Assembly: GCF_000511385.1 (NCBI RefSeq)
Contig: NC_023137.1
Location: 875,001 to 939,000, forward strand
Length of the DNA stretch: 64,000 nucleotides
Direction of reading: 5' to 3'
DNA from: Phaeobacter gallaeciensis DSM 26640
GTDB lineage: Bacteria; Pseudomonadota; Alphaproteobacteria; Rhodobacterales; Rhodobacteraceae
The translations under genes were made by a program, and so were the position numbers. How positions within the stretch are numbered: the stretch's first letter is position 1; every line of letters begins with the position of its first letter. The notes below the pieces were generated by a model. The model was not told where the DNA came from, ran no database searches, and worked only from the letters and a program-made list of their open reading frames with translations. Below are positions 1 to 9,813 of this stretch, one piece after another.

Positions 1-1270
<1,270 letters not shown>

Positions 1271-1344
1271 TGTTCCAGTAACAGGCAGTGACACAATGAA
1301 CCAAAAGCAAAACTAAAACATGGACTTCATGTCGATTGTATCTC

Positions 1345-1372
1345 CGCGACGTCTCAAAATAAAAACGTCGCG
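1345..1372 (+). other. 23S-5S spacer hairpin
   Basis: A perfect 8-bp inverted repeat (CGCGACGT at 1345-1352, ACGTCGCG at 1365-1372) with a 12-nt A-rich loop lies in the spacer between 23S and 5S rRNA. It probably acts in pre-rRNA processing. A second pairing, TGGATTTT at 1377-1384 with AAAATCCA at 1511-1518, encloses the 5S gene like an RNase III processing stalk. Confidence 0.6.
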
Positions 1373-1390
1373 AATATGGATTTTCCTCGG

Positions 1391-1507
1391 TTTGGTGGTC
1401 ATAGCGCAAGTGAAACACCCGGTCCCATCCCGAACCCGGAAGTTAAGCACTGTTGCGCCGATGGTACTGCGTCTTAAGGCGTGGGAGAGTAGGTCACCGC
1501 CAAACCT
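1391..1507 (+). rRNA. rrf: 5S ribosomal RNA
   Basis: About 117 nt with 5S hallmarks: the terminal helix TTTGGTGG at the 5' end pairs with CCGCCAAA at the 3' end, and the conserved internal segments CCCATCCCGAACCCGGAAGT and GGGAGAGTAGGTC are present. It lies about 120 nt after 23S and about 100 nt before tRNA-fMet. Ends are set from the terminal helix and could shift by 1-3 nt. Confidence 0.95.
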
Positions 1508-1604
1508 AGTAAAATCCATAAATCTAAACGATCAAAAATACCTTCAGATATCCCAGCTGAAGGGACACCTTCCTAATCACAAAAAACGTGATCTGGAAAT
1601 ATAC

Positions 1605-1681
<77 letters not shown>

Positions 1682-1894
1682 ACTTAAGCAAGCAATAACA
1701 AATACTTACAGTCGTCTCCGGGCGGCTTTCCGTGTTTGGAACAACGGCGCTGGAAGCAACGCGGAAGAAAACAGAACCAAGTGGCACCGTGGCGGAGATG
1801 GGTTTTGCCGACCATCTTTGAAGTGCTTTTGCATCTGGCCCGGTTCTGTTAACGTTGGCTTAACAAAAAACGCCATAGGCAGGCAGTCGAGCAT

Positions 1895-2971
1895 ATGCAC
1901 ACAGGCTTTCGAGGCACCTACGTTATTTCGTGGGGGCAGACCGAGGTTGATGGTCTGCCAGGGGCGCCGGTATCCGCCGTCGCTACTGGGGCCAGTTGGC
2001 GGTGGGGCGGAGCGCCCTTGCGCGTTGACGGGCCGGGGAACCTTCTACAGTTGGAACCGAGCGATAGAGCGCGCGATTTGCGGCGCAGCGCGGCGCGCAG
2101 TGTGCGCCGGTTGGTGGGGCTGGCGATAGATCCCAAGGCTGAAGAAACCGGGTCGCAGGCTGCAGAGCCGGACACCGCGACAGTGCTGCGGGACCGCCAT
2201 TTTGTGGTCACGGACGGGCTGCGCAATTACACTGTCACCCTGATTGAGGTGGGGCAGGGGCGACGTCCCTTGCTGATGTTCGTGGATTGCCGACCACCGC
2301 AGGACACAGATCTCTGGATTGTGGATGTACGGCTTGAGGGCTGCGACCGGGCGAATGTGTCGTCCCATACCGGGGTGATCTGTTTTACGCCCGGCACGAT
2401 CTTGCGGACGCCCGCAGGCGGGGTGCTGGTCGAACACTTGCAGGAAGGGGACTGGATCCAGACCCGCGACAGCGGTGCCCAGCAGATCCAGTGGATTGGC
2501 GCGCGGCGCATGAGTGGAGCGCGCCTGTATGTGGCGCCAGAGCTGCGTCCGGTGCGGATCAGGGGCGGCGCGCTAGGCATGCAGAGGCCGGATGCGGATC
2601 TTCTGGTCTCCCCCAGCCACCGCATGTTGTTGCGCGGGCCGCATGTGCAGAGCCTGTTCAACACCTCCGAGGTGCTGGTTGCGGCGCGGGATCTGATCAA
2701 CGGGCGCGATATTGTCGTCGATACCCAGTTGCGCGAGGTCACCTATATCCATCTGTTGCTGTCGGATCATCAGGTGCTTTGGGCGAATGGGGTGGAGACG
2801 GAGAGTTTTCATCCGGCCCAGGCCGCGCTGAGTGCGCTGCGTTGCGAAGACCGGACGCGCCTGTTGCAGGTGCTGCCGGATCTGGAGGTGGACCCGATGC
2901 GCTATGGCGATTTTGCGCGTCGCAACCTGAGCCAACCGGAGGCGGCTATCCTACGCCATGCTGCCGCCTGA
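1895..2971 (+). CDS. Hint-domain protein
   Basis: A 358-residue protein with a C-terminal Hint (hedgehog/intein) domain of the Hint_2 type common in Rhodobacteraceae. Hint begins at about residue 161: the putative nucleophile Cys163 sits in VICFTPGT, block B is SPSHRMLL with His242, and the domain ends with HQVLWANGVETESFHP near residues 292-307. The N-terminal 160 residues have no fold that I recognise and no signal peptide. Family members are inferred autoprocessing proteins, but their substrates are mostly unknown. The ATG at 1895 has only a weak ribosome-binding site. No intein-like C-terminal Asn-Cys/Ser junction is evident. A second Hint protein lies at 53257-54033. Confidence 0.85.
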   Translation: MHTGFRGTYVISWGQTEVDGLPGAPVSAVATGASWRWGGAPLRVDGPGNLLQLEPSDRARDLRRSAARSVRRLVGLAIDPKAEETGSQAAEPDTATVLRDRHFVVTDGLRNYTVTLIEVGQGRRPLLMFVDCRPPQDTDLWIVDVRLEGCDRANVSSHTGVICFTPGTILRTPAGGVLVEHLQEGDWIQTRDSGAQQIQWIGARRMSGARLYVAPELRPVRIRGGALGMQRPDADLLVSPSHRMLLRGPHVQSLFNTSEVLVAARDLINGRDIVVDTQLREVTYIHLLLSDHQVLWANGVETESFHPAQAALSALRCEDRTRLLQVLPDLEVDPMRYGDFARRNLSQPEAAILRHAAA

Positions 2972-3049
2972 TCCATCGCGGATCAGAGGGGGCGGGCTCT
3001 TGGAAATTGCCCTGTTTTTCGGCGCGGGACATAGCGCCAGAAAAGCTGG

Positions 3050-3077
3050 TTGACTCTCTCCAGCCCTCGTCTATACA
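3050..3077 (+). promoter_or_regulatory. candidate promoter for rpsD
   Basis: TTGACT at 3050-3055 and TATACA at 3072-3077 are separated by 16 bp, close to the housekeeping sigma-70 consensus. Transcription would start near 3084, giving a leader of about 135 nt before the GTG start of rpsD. Such a leader has room for autogenous control by S4, but no known S4 site was recognised in it. Confidence 0.5.
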
Positions 3078-3218
3078 CGCGGCTTCATTGGTGTTGGTGG
3101 CTCCCGCAAGGGAATGCCTGTCATGCCCGAAGCGCGCGAGTGAGTGCAACGCGGAGCAAGAGGACAACGCCCTTCGATGCAGCCATCTGGTTGTGATATA
3201 AACTGAAGGAGATCAGCC

Positions 3219-3839
3219 GTGACCAAACGCACGTCTGCCAAGTACAAAATTGACCGCCGTATGGGCGAAAACATCTGGGGCCGTCCGAAGTCCCCGGTGA
3301 ACCGTCGTGAATACGGCCCCGGCCAGCACGGTCAGCGCCGTAAGGGCAAGCTGTCCGATTTCGGTATCCAGCTGCGCGCCAAGCAGAAGCTGAAAGGCTA
3401 CTACGGCGACCTGACCGAGAAGCAGTTCCGCCGCATCTACTCCGAAGCGGAGCGTGTAAAAGGCGACACCGGTGAGAACCTCATTGGTCTGCTGGAACGC
3501 CGCCTGGATGCGGTTGTGTACCGTGCCAAGTTTGTTGCAACCGTTTTTGCAGCCCGTCAGTTCGTGAACCACGGTCACGTGCTGGTCAACGGCAAGCGCG
3601 TGAACATCCCCTCCTACCGCGTGAAGGAAGGCGACGTGATCGAAGTTCGCGAGAAGTCCAAGCAGATGACCGCGCTGCTGGAAGCTGTTCAGCTGCCTGA
3701 GCGTGACGTGCCTGACTACGTTGAAGCTGACCACTCCAAAATGACCGCCACCTTCGTGCGCGCACCGGGCCTGTCCGACGTGCCGTACCCGGTTGTCATG
3801 GAACCGAACCTGGTCGTCGAATTCTACGCCAAGAACTAA
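3219..3839 (+). CDS. rpsD: 30S ribosomal protein S4
   Basis: A 206-residue S4, of normal length. S4 binds 16S rRNA early in small-subunit assembly. The N-terminal [20 protein letters not shown] is typical of alphaproteobacterial S4, and the S4 RNA-binding fold covers about residues 95-155 ([33 protein letters not shown]). Translation starts with GTG at 3219, after the ribosome-binding site AAGGAG. The gene stands alone, not in the alpha operon, with its own candidate promoter and a strong terminator. Confidence 0.98.
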   Translation: MTKRTSAKYKIDRRMGENIWGRPKSPVNRREYGPGQHGQRRKGKLSDFGIQLRAKQKLKGYYGDLTEKQFRRIYSEAERVKGDTGENLIGLLERRLDAVVYRAKFVATVFAARQFVNHGHVLVNGKRVNIPSYRVKEGDVIEVREKSKQMTALLEAVQLPERDVPDYVEADHSKMTATFVRAPGLSDVPYPVVMEPNLVVEFYAKN

Positions 3840-3867
3840 GTCTGTCCCAATCGGACAAGACAGAGAA

Positions 3868-3895
3868 GGGGCTGCCATCGGGCGGCCCCTTTTTT
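3868..3895 (+). terminator. rho-independent terminator of rpsD
   Basis: A GGGGCTGCC/GGCGGCCCC stem with one G-U pair and a short loop is followed by a run of six T, about 30 nt after the rpsD stop codon. Confidence 0.9.
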
Positions 3896-4044
3896 CGTTT
3901 GGGGGCTGCCGCTGCGGTTTCGGCTGTCCAACGGTCGCGCCGCCCAGCTTGCACCATTGGCATTAACGATTGTCAGCGGCCCCCTCACAGACCTATCCTG
4001 CCCGCAGAGGCCCGTTCAGAGGCCATGGAACAGGAAGGTAGACG

Positions 4045-4617
4045 ATGAAGATGACCCGTATTCTGGGGTTGGCTGCGATGGCGGCTGTGACGGCAACATT
4101 GACATGGGCGGCCCCCCTGCGCCTGACACCGGCGGATCCGCAGCCCCGCGGGCTGAAGCCCGGCCTGTCGGTGCGCTATGCCTATCCCGATGATGTGAAA
4201 ACTCTGCGCAGCGCCGCCAAGGCGCTGGAGGCCGGTGCGGAAGCTGGTCCGCCGCTCAAAGGGCTGGACTATCGCGATACCAGCATTGGGCAGAAGGCGC
4301 TGACTTCAAAGCGCTCCGAGAATGTCGCGGCGGATATTCGTGGCTATGTGCGGTTCGATGCGCCGGGCATCTATACCATTGATTTTCTCACCAATGACGG
4401 AATGCGCGCGGTGATCGGCGGCAAGGTCGTCGGCAAGTTCGATGGCCGCCAGACCTGTCAGGAGACCTTTGCCCAGAAGGTGGAAGTGCCCAAGGCGGGC
4501 TGGTATCCGCTGCAGGTGCTGTATTTCCAGCGGTTGAACACCTCCTGCCTGCATATGCGGATGGGGCCGGAAGGCAGCCGTGTCACCTGGATGCCGAACA
4601 AGGCCTTTGGCCGGTAA
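4045..4617 (+). CDS. small exported PA14-like protein
   Basis: A 190-residue protein with a signal peptide (MKMTRILGLAAMAAVTATLTWAA, probable cleavage after about residue 23). The mature part resembles a PA14 beta-barrel: LKPGLSVRYAYP near the start, then VRFDAPGIYTIDFLTNDGMR, VIGGKVVGKFDG and AGWYPLQVLYFQRLNTSCL, matching the family pattern of a ligand-facing strand followed by a 'displays/weight' strand. PA14 domains often bind carbohydrate. A ribosome-binding site (AAGG) precedes the ATG at 4045. It is convergent with the Lrp-type gene downstream. Its ligand and partners are unknown. Confidence 0.7.
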   Translation: MKMTRILGLAAMAAVTATLTWAAPLRLTPADPQPRGLKPGLSVRYAYPDDVKTLRSAAKALEAGAEAGPPLKGLDYRDTSIGQKALTSKRSENVAADIRGYVRFDAPGIYTIDFLTNDGMRAVIGGKVVGKFDGRQTCQETFAQKVEVPKAGWYPLQVLYFQRLNTSCLHMRMGPEGSRVTWMPNKAFGR

Positions 4618-4658
4618 CAGCCGGCGGCGATCATGATGCCACCGGTGGGTGTCCGCCG

Positions 4659-5120
4659 CTACAATGGCAGCGGGCGTCCCTCTGCGATGGCTTCCATCGC
4701 GAAATATGAGGTAACGCTGTCCAGCTCGACCCCTTCGATCAGGCGCTGGTAGACCTTGTCATAGCTCGCCATATCCTCTGTCACCACCTTGAGCTGATAG
4801 TCGTAGTCCCCGCCGATGCGGTGAAAATCGACAACTTCGGGGATGGTTAGCACGTGTCGGCGGAAGGTCTGCAGCCAGTCCGCTGAATGGTGCCGTGTGC
4901 GCAGCATGACAAATACCACCAGATCCAGCCCCAGCTGTTTGCGGTCCAGCCGGGCGGTGGTGCCCTGCATCAGGCCGCTTTCTCCGAGGGTTTTCAGCCT
5001 CCGCCAGCAGGCGTTCTGAGACAGGCCGACTTGTTCCGCCAGATCGCGTTGAGAGAGGCTTGCGTCACGCTGAAGCGCGCGTAGGAGGGCAAGGTCGATG
5101 TGGTCCAGCTTATGCGTCAT
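4659..5120 (-). CDS. Lrp/AsnC-family transcriptional regulator
   Basis: A 153-residue regulator with an N-terminal winged helix (residues about 5-60; LDHIDLALLRALQRDASLSQ) and a C-terminal RAM ligand/oligomerisation domain (GGDYDYQLKVVTEDMASY). The start MTHKLD at 5120 was chosen because it aligns with family starts; an upstream in-frame extension of 26 codons looks non-coding. It is divergent from hisC-tyrC with about 156 bp between them, so regulation of those genes by an amino-acid effector is plausible but inferred. A second Lrp-type regulator lies at 52656-53156. Confidence 0.93.
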   Translation of the reverse strand: MTHKLDHIDLALLRALQRDASLSQRDLAEQVGLSQNACWRRLKTLGESGLMQGTTARLDRKQLGLDLVVFVMLRTRHHSADWLQTFRRHVLTIPEVVDFHRIGGDYDYQLKVVTEDMASYDKVYQRLIEGVELDSVTSYFAMEAIAEGRPLPL

Positions 5121-5276
5121 GGCGCCATCATAGGCAGGGGGCAAACGGGAGTTCAATCGCTCAGTGTTGCGGTGCTGCCCGGAACCGGCGCCCTGCAACC
5201 GAAAGCGGGACGTCTTGCCGCTTTCCCATTGCGGTCAAGGTGGTTATTACGAAGCGGCATCTAAGGAGCATCTATC

Positions 5277-6362
5277 ATGACCCACATCGCGCCGCAGCCT
5301 GGCATTCTGGATATCGCTCTCTATGAGGGTGGGGCTGCCCATGTGAAGGGGATGAGCAATGTGACCAAGCTCTCCTCCAATGAAAACCCGCTTGGGCCAA
5401 GCCCGAAAGCCATTGAGGCCATGCAGGCGGCGGTCGCTCAGATGCATCGATATCCCAGTTCCGATCACAGCGGCCTGCGTCAGGCCATTGGCGAGGTCTA
5501 CGGCCTGCCGATGGAGCAGATCATCTGCGGGGCGGGCAGTGACGAGATCATCACCTTCCTCTGTCAGGCTTATGCGGGGCCGGGCGATGAGGTTCTGTTC
5601 ACCGAGCACGGCTTTGCCATGTATCGGATCAGCGCGCTTGCCGCCGGGGCGACACCAGTTGAGGTTGCCGAGAGCGACCGTGTCACAGATGTTGACGCCT
5701 TGCTGGCTGGCTGCACGGAGCGAACGCGGTTGGTGTTCATCGCCAACCCGAACAATCCCACAGGGACCATGATCGGCGCCGCTGATCTGGCGCGTCTGGC
5801 GGATGGTCTGCCCAAGAGCGCGTTGCTGGTGCTGGATGGCGCCTATGCGGAATATGTCGAAGGCTACGATGCTGGTGCAGCGCTGGTGGCGAGCCGCGAC
5901 AACGTTGTGATGACGCGTACGTTCTCGAAGATCTACGGACTGGGTGGCGCGCGGGTTGGTTGGGGCTATGCGCCAAAGCCGGTTATCGACGTGCTGAACC
6001 GGGTGCGGGGACCATTCAACCTCTCCTCTACGGCGCTGGCCGGGGCCGAAGCTGCGGTGCGCGATACCGAGTACACCGAACATTGCCGTCAGGAAAACGC
6101 CAAATGGCGGAGCTGGCTGGCGGAGGCACTGGCGGAGCTGGGCATCCCCTCGGACACCTCTTGCGCCAACTTCATTCTGGCGCGGTTTGCCAGCCCGGAA
6201 GAGGCCGGCGCCTGTGACGCATTTCTTCAGTCGCGCGGGCTGATCGTGCGTCGGGTGACAGGCTATAAACTGCCTGCTGCTTTGCGGATCACGGTCGGGG
6301 ATGAGACCGCCTGCAAAGCGCTCGTTGCTGCGGTGAAAGCCTTCAAAGGGGGCGCAGCATGA
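5277..6362 (+). CDS. hisC: histidinol-phosphate aminotransferase
   Basis: A 361-residue PLP-dependent class I/II aminotransferase. It converts imidazole-acetol phosphate to histidinol phosphate; in this lineage HisC may also transaminate aromatic keto acids. [11 protein letters not shown] near residues 32-42, NPNNPTGT near 158-165 and the PLP lysine Lys218 in [16 protein letters not shown] are diagnostic. The start follows AAGGAG with good spacing. Its stop overlaps the start of tyrC (ATGA), and the pairing with a prephenate/arogenate dehydrogenase points to a role in tyrosine synthesis as well. Confidence 0.93.
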   Translation: MTHIAPQPGILDIALYEGGAAHVKGMSNVTKLSSNENPLGPSPKAIEAMQAAVAQMHRYPSSDHSGLRQAIGEVYGLPMEQIICGAGSDEIITFLCQAYAGPGDEVLFTEHGFAMYRISALAAGATPVEVAESDRVTDVDALLAGCTERTRLVFIANPNNPTGTMIGAADLARLADGLPKSALLVLDGAYAEYVEGYDAGAALVASRDNVVMTRTFSKIYGLGGARVGWGYAPKPVIDVLNRVRGPFNLSSTALAGAEAAVRDTEYTEHCRQENAKWRSWLAEALAELGIPSDTSCANFILARFASPEEAGACDAFLQSRGLIVRRVTGYKLPAALRITVGDETACKALVAAVKAFKGGAA

Positions 6363-7279
6363 GTAAACCCATCTACACCCGCATCGCACTGATCGGTCTG
6401 GGCCTGATTGCCTCCTCTATGGCGCATGCCATTCGCCGTGGCGGGCTGGCGGGCGAGATCACTGGATATGCCCGCAGCTCCGAGACCCGCGATACCGCGC
6501 GACGCATCAACCTGTGTGATCGCGTCTGTGATACGGCTGCGGAGGCGGCGCAGGACGCTGATCTGGTTGTGCTCTGTGTGCCCGTCGGGGCGATGGAGGC
6601 TGTGATGGCGGAGATTGCGCCGGTGTTGAAACCCGGTGCTACGGTTTCGGACGTGGGGTCGGTCAAACGCCATGTGATCGACGCGGTGCAGCCGCATATC
6701 CCGGAGGGGGTGCATTTTGTGCCCGCGCACCCTTTGGCCGGGACGGAACATTCCGGGCCAGAGGCTGGATTTGCGGAGCTTTATGACAATCGTTGGTGCC
6801 TGTTGGTGCCAGTGGAGGGCAGCGAGCGTGCCCCGGTGGAGCGACTACGGCAACTCTGGGAGGGGATGGGCGCCAATGTTGATGAGATGGATGCCGATCA
6901 CCATGATCTAGTGCTTGCCGTGACCTCCCACGCGCCGCATCTGATCGCCTACACAATGGTAGGGGTCGCAGATGACCTGCGCCGGGTCACCGACAGTGAG
7001 GTGATCAAATATTCGGCTGCGGGGTTCCGGGACTTTACCCGGATTGCGGCCTCCGATCCGACCATGTGGCGGGATGTCTTCCTGACCAACAAGGATGCGA
7101 CGCTGGAAATATTGGGTCGCTTCACGGAGGAGCTGTTTGCGCTGCAGCGGGCGATCCGCACCGGAGACGGTGAGCATCTGCACCAGTATTTCACCCGCAC
7201 CCGCGCCATCCGCCGCGGCATTATCGAGGCGGGGCAGGATACAGCTGCTCCGAACTTTGGCCGTGAGGCAAAATCATGA
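6359..7279 (+). CDS. tyrC: prephenate/arogenate dehydrogenase
   Basis: A 306-residue NAD(P)-dependent dehydrogenase of the TyrA/TyrC family, which performs the oxidative decarboxylation in tyrosine synthesis. A Rossmann motif [12 protein letters not shown] lies at residues about 9-20. [16 protein letters not shown] near residues 120-135 and the catalytic-region [19 protein letters not shown] near 182-200 are typical. There is no chorismate mutase domain. It overlaps hisC by 4 nt and the next gene by 4 nt, so the three are translationally coupled. I cannot tell prephenate from arogenate preference. Confidence 0.92.
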   Translation: MSKPIYTRIALIGLGLIASSMAHAIRRGGLAGEITGYARSSETRDTARRINLCDRVCDTAAEAAQDADLVVLCVPVGAMEAVMAEIAPVLKPGATVSDVGSVKRHVIDAVQPHIPEGVHFVPAHPLAGTEHSGPEAGFAELYDNRWCLLVPVEGSERAPVERLRQLWEGMGANVDEMDADHHDLVLAVTSHAPHLIAYTMVGVADDLRRVTDSEVIKYSAAGFRDFTRIAASDPTMWRDVFLTNKDATLEILGRFTEELFALQRAIRTGDGEHLHQYFTRTRAIRRGIIEAGQDTAAPNFGREAKS

Positions 7280-8139
7280 GATGCGGCTGGATGGCCGGGC
7301 TGCGTGCTCTCTCAATTGCAGCTGGGCTGACCACGCTGGTTGCGGTCAGTGCCGGTGCCACGGCAGCCAATGCGCCGGAAACCTCCCTGCGGCCCAATGC
7401 GCGCCCGCACCCGGTGTCCGATGCAGCGGTGACGGCTGCTGCGCTCTCTGTCACCGCAGAGCTGCGCCCTCAATCGCGCCCGCAGTCGGAACAGGCTATC
7501 GCCCTGGCTGCGTTGAGCCTGCCGCTAGTACCTGCGGGGCCCGACGCCTCTCTGCGTCCGCATTTGCGACCCGGGGATCTGGCGGAGAAGATCCTGTTTG
7601 GCAAACGCAAACGCCGCAAGACCTCTGTCTGCGGTGATATCGACATTCAGGGCAGTAAGGTTGGCACGGTGCCGGGTCGATTGAACGGCTGCGGGGCAAA
7701 GAATGCCGTGCGCGTCCGCTCGGTCGCGGGGGTGACGCTCAGCCAGCAGTCGGTGATGACCTGTGACACGGCGCGCGCGCTCAAGAAATGGGTTGAGCGG
7801 GATGTGATCAAGGCCTTTGGCCGCCGTGACAAAGTGGTCTCCATGCGGGTGGCCGCGCATTATTCCTGCCGCACCCGCAACAACCGTCCCGGTGCCAAGA
7901 TTTCCGAACATGGTCGCGGCAAGGCGATTGATATCTCAGGTTTTGTACTGGAGAGCGGTAAGGTTGTCACCGTGCTGAAAGGCTGGACCGCGCGCGCCAC
8001 GCGCAAGGGGCTGCGCAAGATGTGGAAAGGTGCCTGTGGTCCATTTGGCACCGTGTTGGGACCGCTGTCGGATCGCTACCATCTGGACCATTTCCATCTG
8101 GATGTGGCGCGACATCGCGGCGGTCCTTATTGTCGTTAA
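7276..8139 (+). CDS. extensin-family protein, exported
   Basis: A 287-residue protein with a signal peptide (GLRALSIAAGLTTLVAVSAGATA) and a C-terminal extensin-like domain (residues about 115-287). The domain shows SEHGRGKAIDISGF and YHLDHFHLDV, which together resemble the His/Asp/His zinc ligands of M15-type peptidoglycan peptidases, and four or more Cys. The linker carries three copies of an LRPxxRP repeat (LRPNARP, LRPQSRP, LRPHLRP). A cell-wall role is inferred. It is the last gene of the hisC-tyrC transcription unit and ends 4 bp inside the convergent DUF2125 gene. Confidence 0.85.
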   Translation: MRCGWMAGLRALSIAAGLTTLVAVSAGATAANAPETSLRPNARPHPVSDAAVTAAALSVTAELRPQSRPQSEQAIALAALSLPLVPAGPDASLRPHLRPGDLAEKILFGKRKRRKTSVCGDIDIQGSKVGTVPGRLNGCGAKNAVRVRSVAGVTLSQQSVMTCDTARALKKWVERDVIKAFGRRDKVVSMRVAAHYSCRTRNNRPGAKISEHGRGKAIDISGFVLESGKVVTVLKGWTARATRKGLRKMWKGACGPFGTVLGPLSDRYHLDHFHLDVARHRGGPYCR

Positions 8140-9140
8140 CGCAGGACCAGACGGGGCGCCGGGCCAATGGGCAGCGGGCCTAGCGCGACATAGCCGGATT
8201 TGAGCGTGAGCGGCAGATCAAGATCGCGGTGGTTGCCGCCGAGGCCGGCGAAAACCTGCAGCACCTGTTCAATGCCCGCGCGAACGCGGGGCGGCAGGTT
8301 TCCTGCAGTCTCTGCCATTTGCAGAATGTCCTGCCAGTTCTCGACTTGCAGCGCGAGGTCGCCCTCCGGCAGGCCGGTTTCATCAAGGCTGATATCCCCC
8401 GTGGCTTTGATCCGCATTGGCCCCCAGCGGGCTTCGGCCAGATGTAGTGTAATCTCGCGGGGCTGAGGGCGCCGCAACTCAATCGCGTTGCGGTCCCAAC
8501 CGGTGTCGAAATGTACCTCCATATCGATGGCAACCACGTCGAGACGATCTGGTACGCCCTGCGTAGCCGCGAGACGCTGGCGCAGCAGCGGATGTGGCAA
8601 CACGCCTTCGGCGCGAGCGCTGATCTGATACTGCGCGGGATCGCCGATCTGGCTCATTTCCAGCGCAAAGGTCTCACCGCTTAGATCCAGTTTGTCATCG
8701 CTCTTTAGGCTCCAGTCATTGGACTGCGCGCGCAGCTCTTCGAGGTCGAGCGCGGACCCGGGAGCGAGCTGCAAATCGGCGCGTAACCCATCGGCCTGAA
8801 TGGTGGTGGTGGCGTCGAAATAGGAGAGTTTCTGCGGCGTTGGTGGCAGTCGCAGCGTTAGGGTGCCAGGCCATATCGCGAGGCTGCGAATGTCGAGCCA
8901 ATCGGCGCGCCAGGCCAACCCTGTGCCGGGATCAGCAAGGGCAGGGGTGGTGATCCGATGATGGTGGTGCAAGGGAAAGCCCGTGGTATGCAGTGCTGCA
9001 TAATCCGCCTGCCAGCCCTGACGCTGTTGCTCGGCAAACCAACCATCAAGCCCCTGACGCAGGCCCCAGCCCGCAATGGCCCAGTAAAGGCTCCAGACGC
9101 AGGCGGCAATCAACAGCAGTTTTGTCCATCGGATCATCAT
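8136..9140 (-). CDS. DUF2125-domain protein, membrane-anchored
   Basis: A 334-residue protein with an N-terminal signal anchor (LLLIAACVWSLYWAIAGWGL) and a periplasmic remainder containing FPLHHHHRITTPALADPGTGL and a beta-rich body that matches alphaproteobacterial DUF2125 proteins. The function is unknown; the architecture suggests an envelope lipid or protein scaffold of the AsmA-like type, which is inference. Two adjacent ATG codons (9140, 9137) are possible starts. It overlaps the extensin gene by 4 bp tail to tail and is divergent from the ChaC-like gene. Confidence 0.8.
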   Translation of the reverse strand: MMIRWTKLLLIAACVWSLYWAIAGWGLRQGLDGWFAEQQRQGWQADYAALHTTGFPLHHHHRITTPALADPGTGLAWRADWLDIRSLAIWPGTLTLRLPPTPQKLSYFDATTTIQADGLRADLQLAPGSALDLEELRAQSNDWSLKSDDKLDLSGETFALEMSQIGDPAQYQISARAEGVLPHPLLRQRLAATQGVPDRLDVVAIDMEVHFDTGWDRNAIELRRPQPREITLHLAEARWGPMRIKATGDISLDETGLPEGDLALQVENWQDILQMAETAGNLPPRVRAGIEQVLQVFAGLGGNHRDLDLPLTLKSGYVALGPLPIGPAPRLVLR

Positions 9141-9204
9141 TCGGCCTCTTTTCTGGACGTTGAATTTGATGTTTATAGACCGCGATCAAAAAAGGGCCAG
9201 CGTC

Positions 9205-9735
9205 ATGACCATGTGGGTATTTGGATACGGATCTTTGTTGTGGAACCCGGGCTTTCCGGTCGCCCGCCGCGAAGTCGCGACGCTGCCGGGGTATGCCCGG
9301 TCCTTCTGCATGAAATCCATCCATCATCGCGGCAGCGAGGAGAAGCCGGGGCTGGTTCTGGCATTGGACGCGATAGATGGCGCCGCCTGCACCGGGATCG
9401 CGCTGGCGGTTGAAGCGGGCCACGAGGAACAGACATTGCAGGAGCTGCGGGCGCGGGAGCTGATCTCCTCGGCCTATGTGGAGAAAGATCTGACGGTCCA
9501 GCTGGCCAGCGGGGGGGACGTGACGGCGGTCACCTATGTGATTGACCCGGATCACAATCAATATTGCGGTGGTATCAGTCTGGAAACTCAGGCGCGGATC
9601 ATTGCGGAGGCGGTTGGCGGGCGTGGTCCCAATACCGAATACCTCTTTAATACGGCGGAGCATCTGGCCGAGATCGGGTTGCGCGATGCCGATTTGGATT
9701 GGCTGTCGGCGCGTGTGCGGGATCTTGCATCATAA
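9205..9735 (+). CDS. gamma-glutamylcyclotransferase (ChaC-like)
   Basis: A 176-residue ChaC-family enzyme, expected to cleave glutathione to 5-oxoproline and Cys-Gly in the cytosol. The N-terminal substrate loop WVFGYGSLLWNPGF is at residues about 4-17. RSFCMKSIHHRGSEEKPGLVL and the acidic stretch ending ELISSAYVEKDL, containing the likely catalytic Glu, follow. The ATG at 9205 was preferred over one 45 nt upstream because it places the conserved YGSL motif at the usual distance from the N-terminus. Confidence 0.9.
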   Translation: MTMWVFGYGSLLWNPGFPVARREVATLPGYARSFCMKSIHHRGSEEKPGLVLALDAIDGAACTGIALAVEAGHEEQTLQELRARELISSAYVEKDLTVQLASGGDVTAVTYVIDPDHNQYCGGISLETQARIIAEAVGGRGPNTEYLFNTAEHLAEIGLRDADLDWLSARVRDLAS

Positions 9736-9813
9736 AGCCTTGGCTCTTTTGAGGTTTTGCCTATAGGCTCCGGTTCTGCAAGAACACCAATAAAGTGTCA
9801 GGAGCCACAGACC

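Noticed and set aside
2491-3201. Plus-strand frame of 236 codons overlapping the end of the Hint gene
   Set aside because: It is a GC-rich shadow frame of the Hint gene running into the rpsD leader; no homology-like motif.
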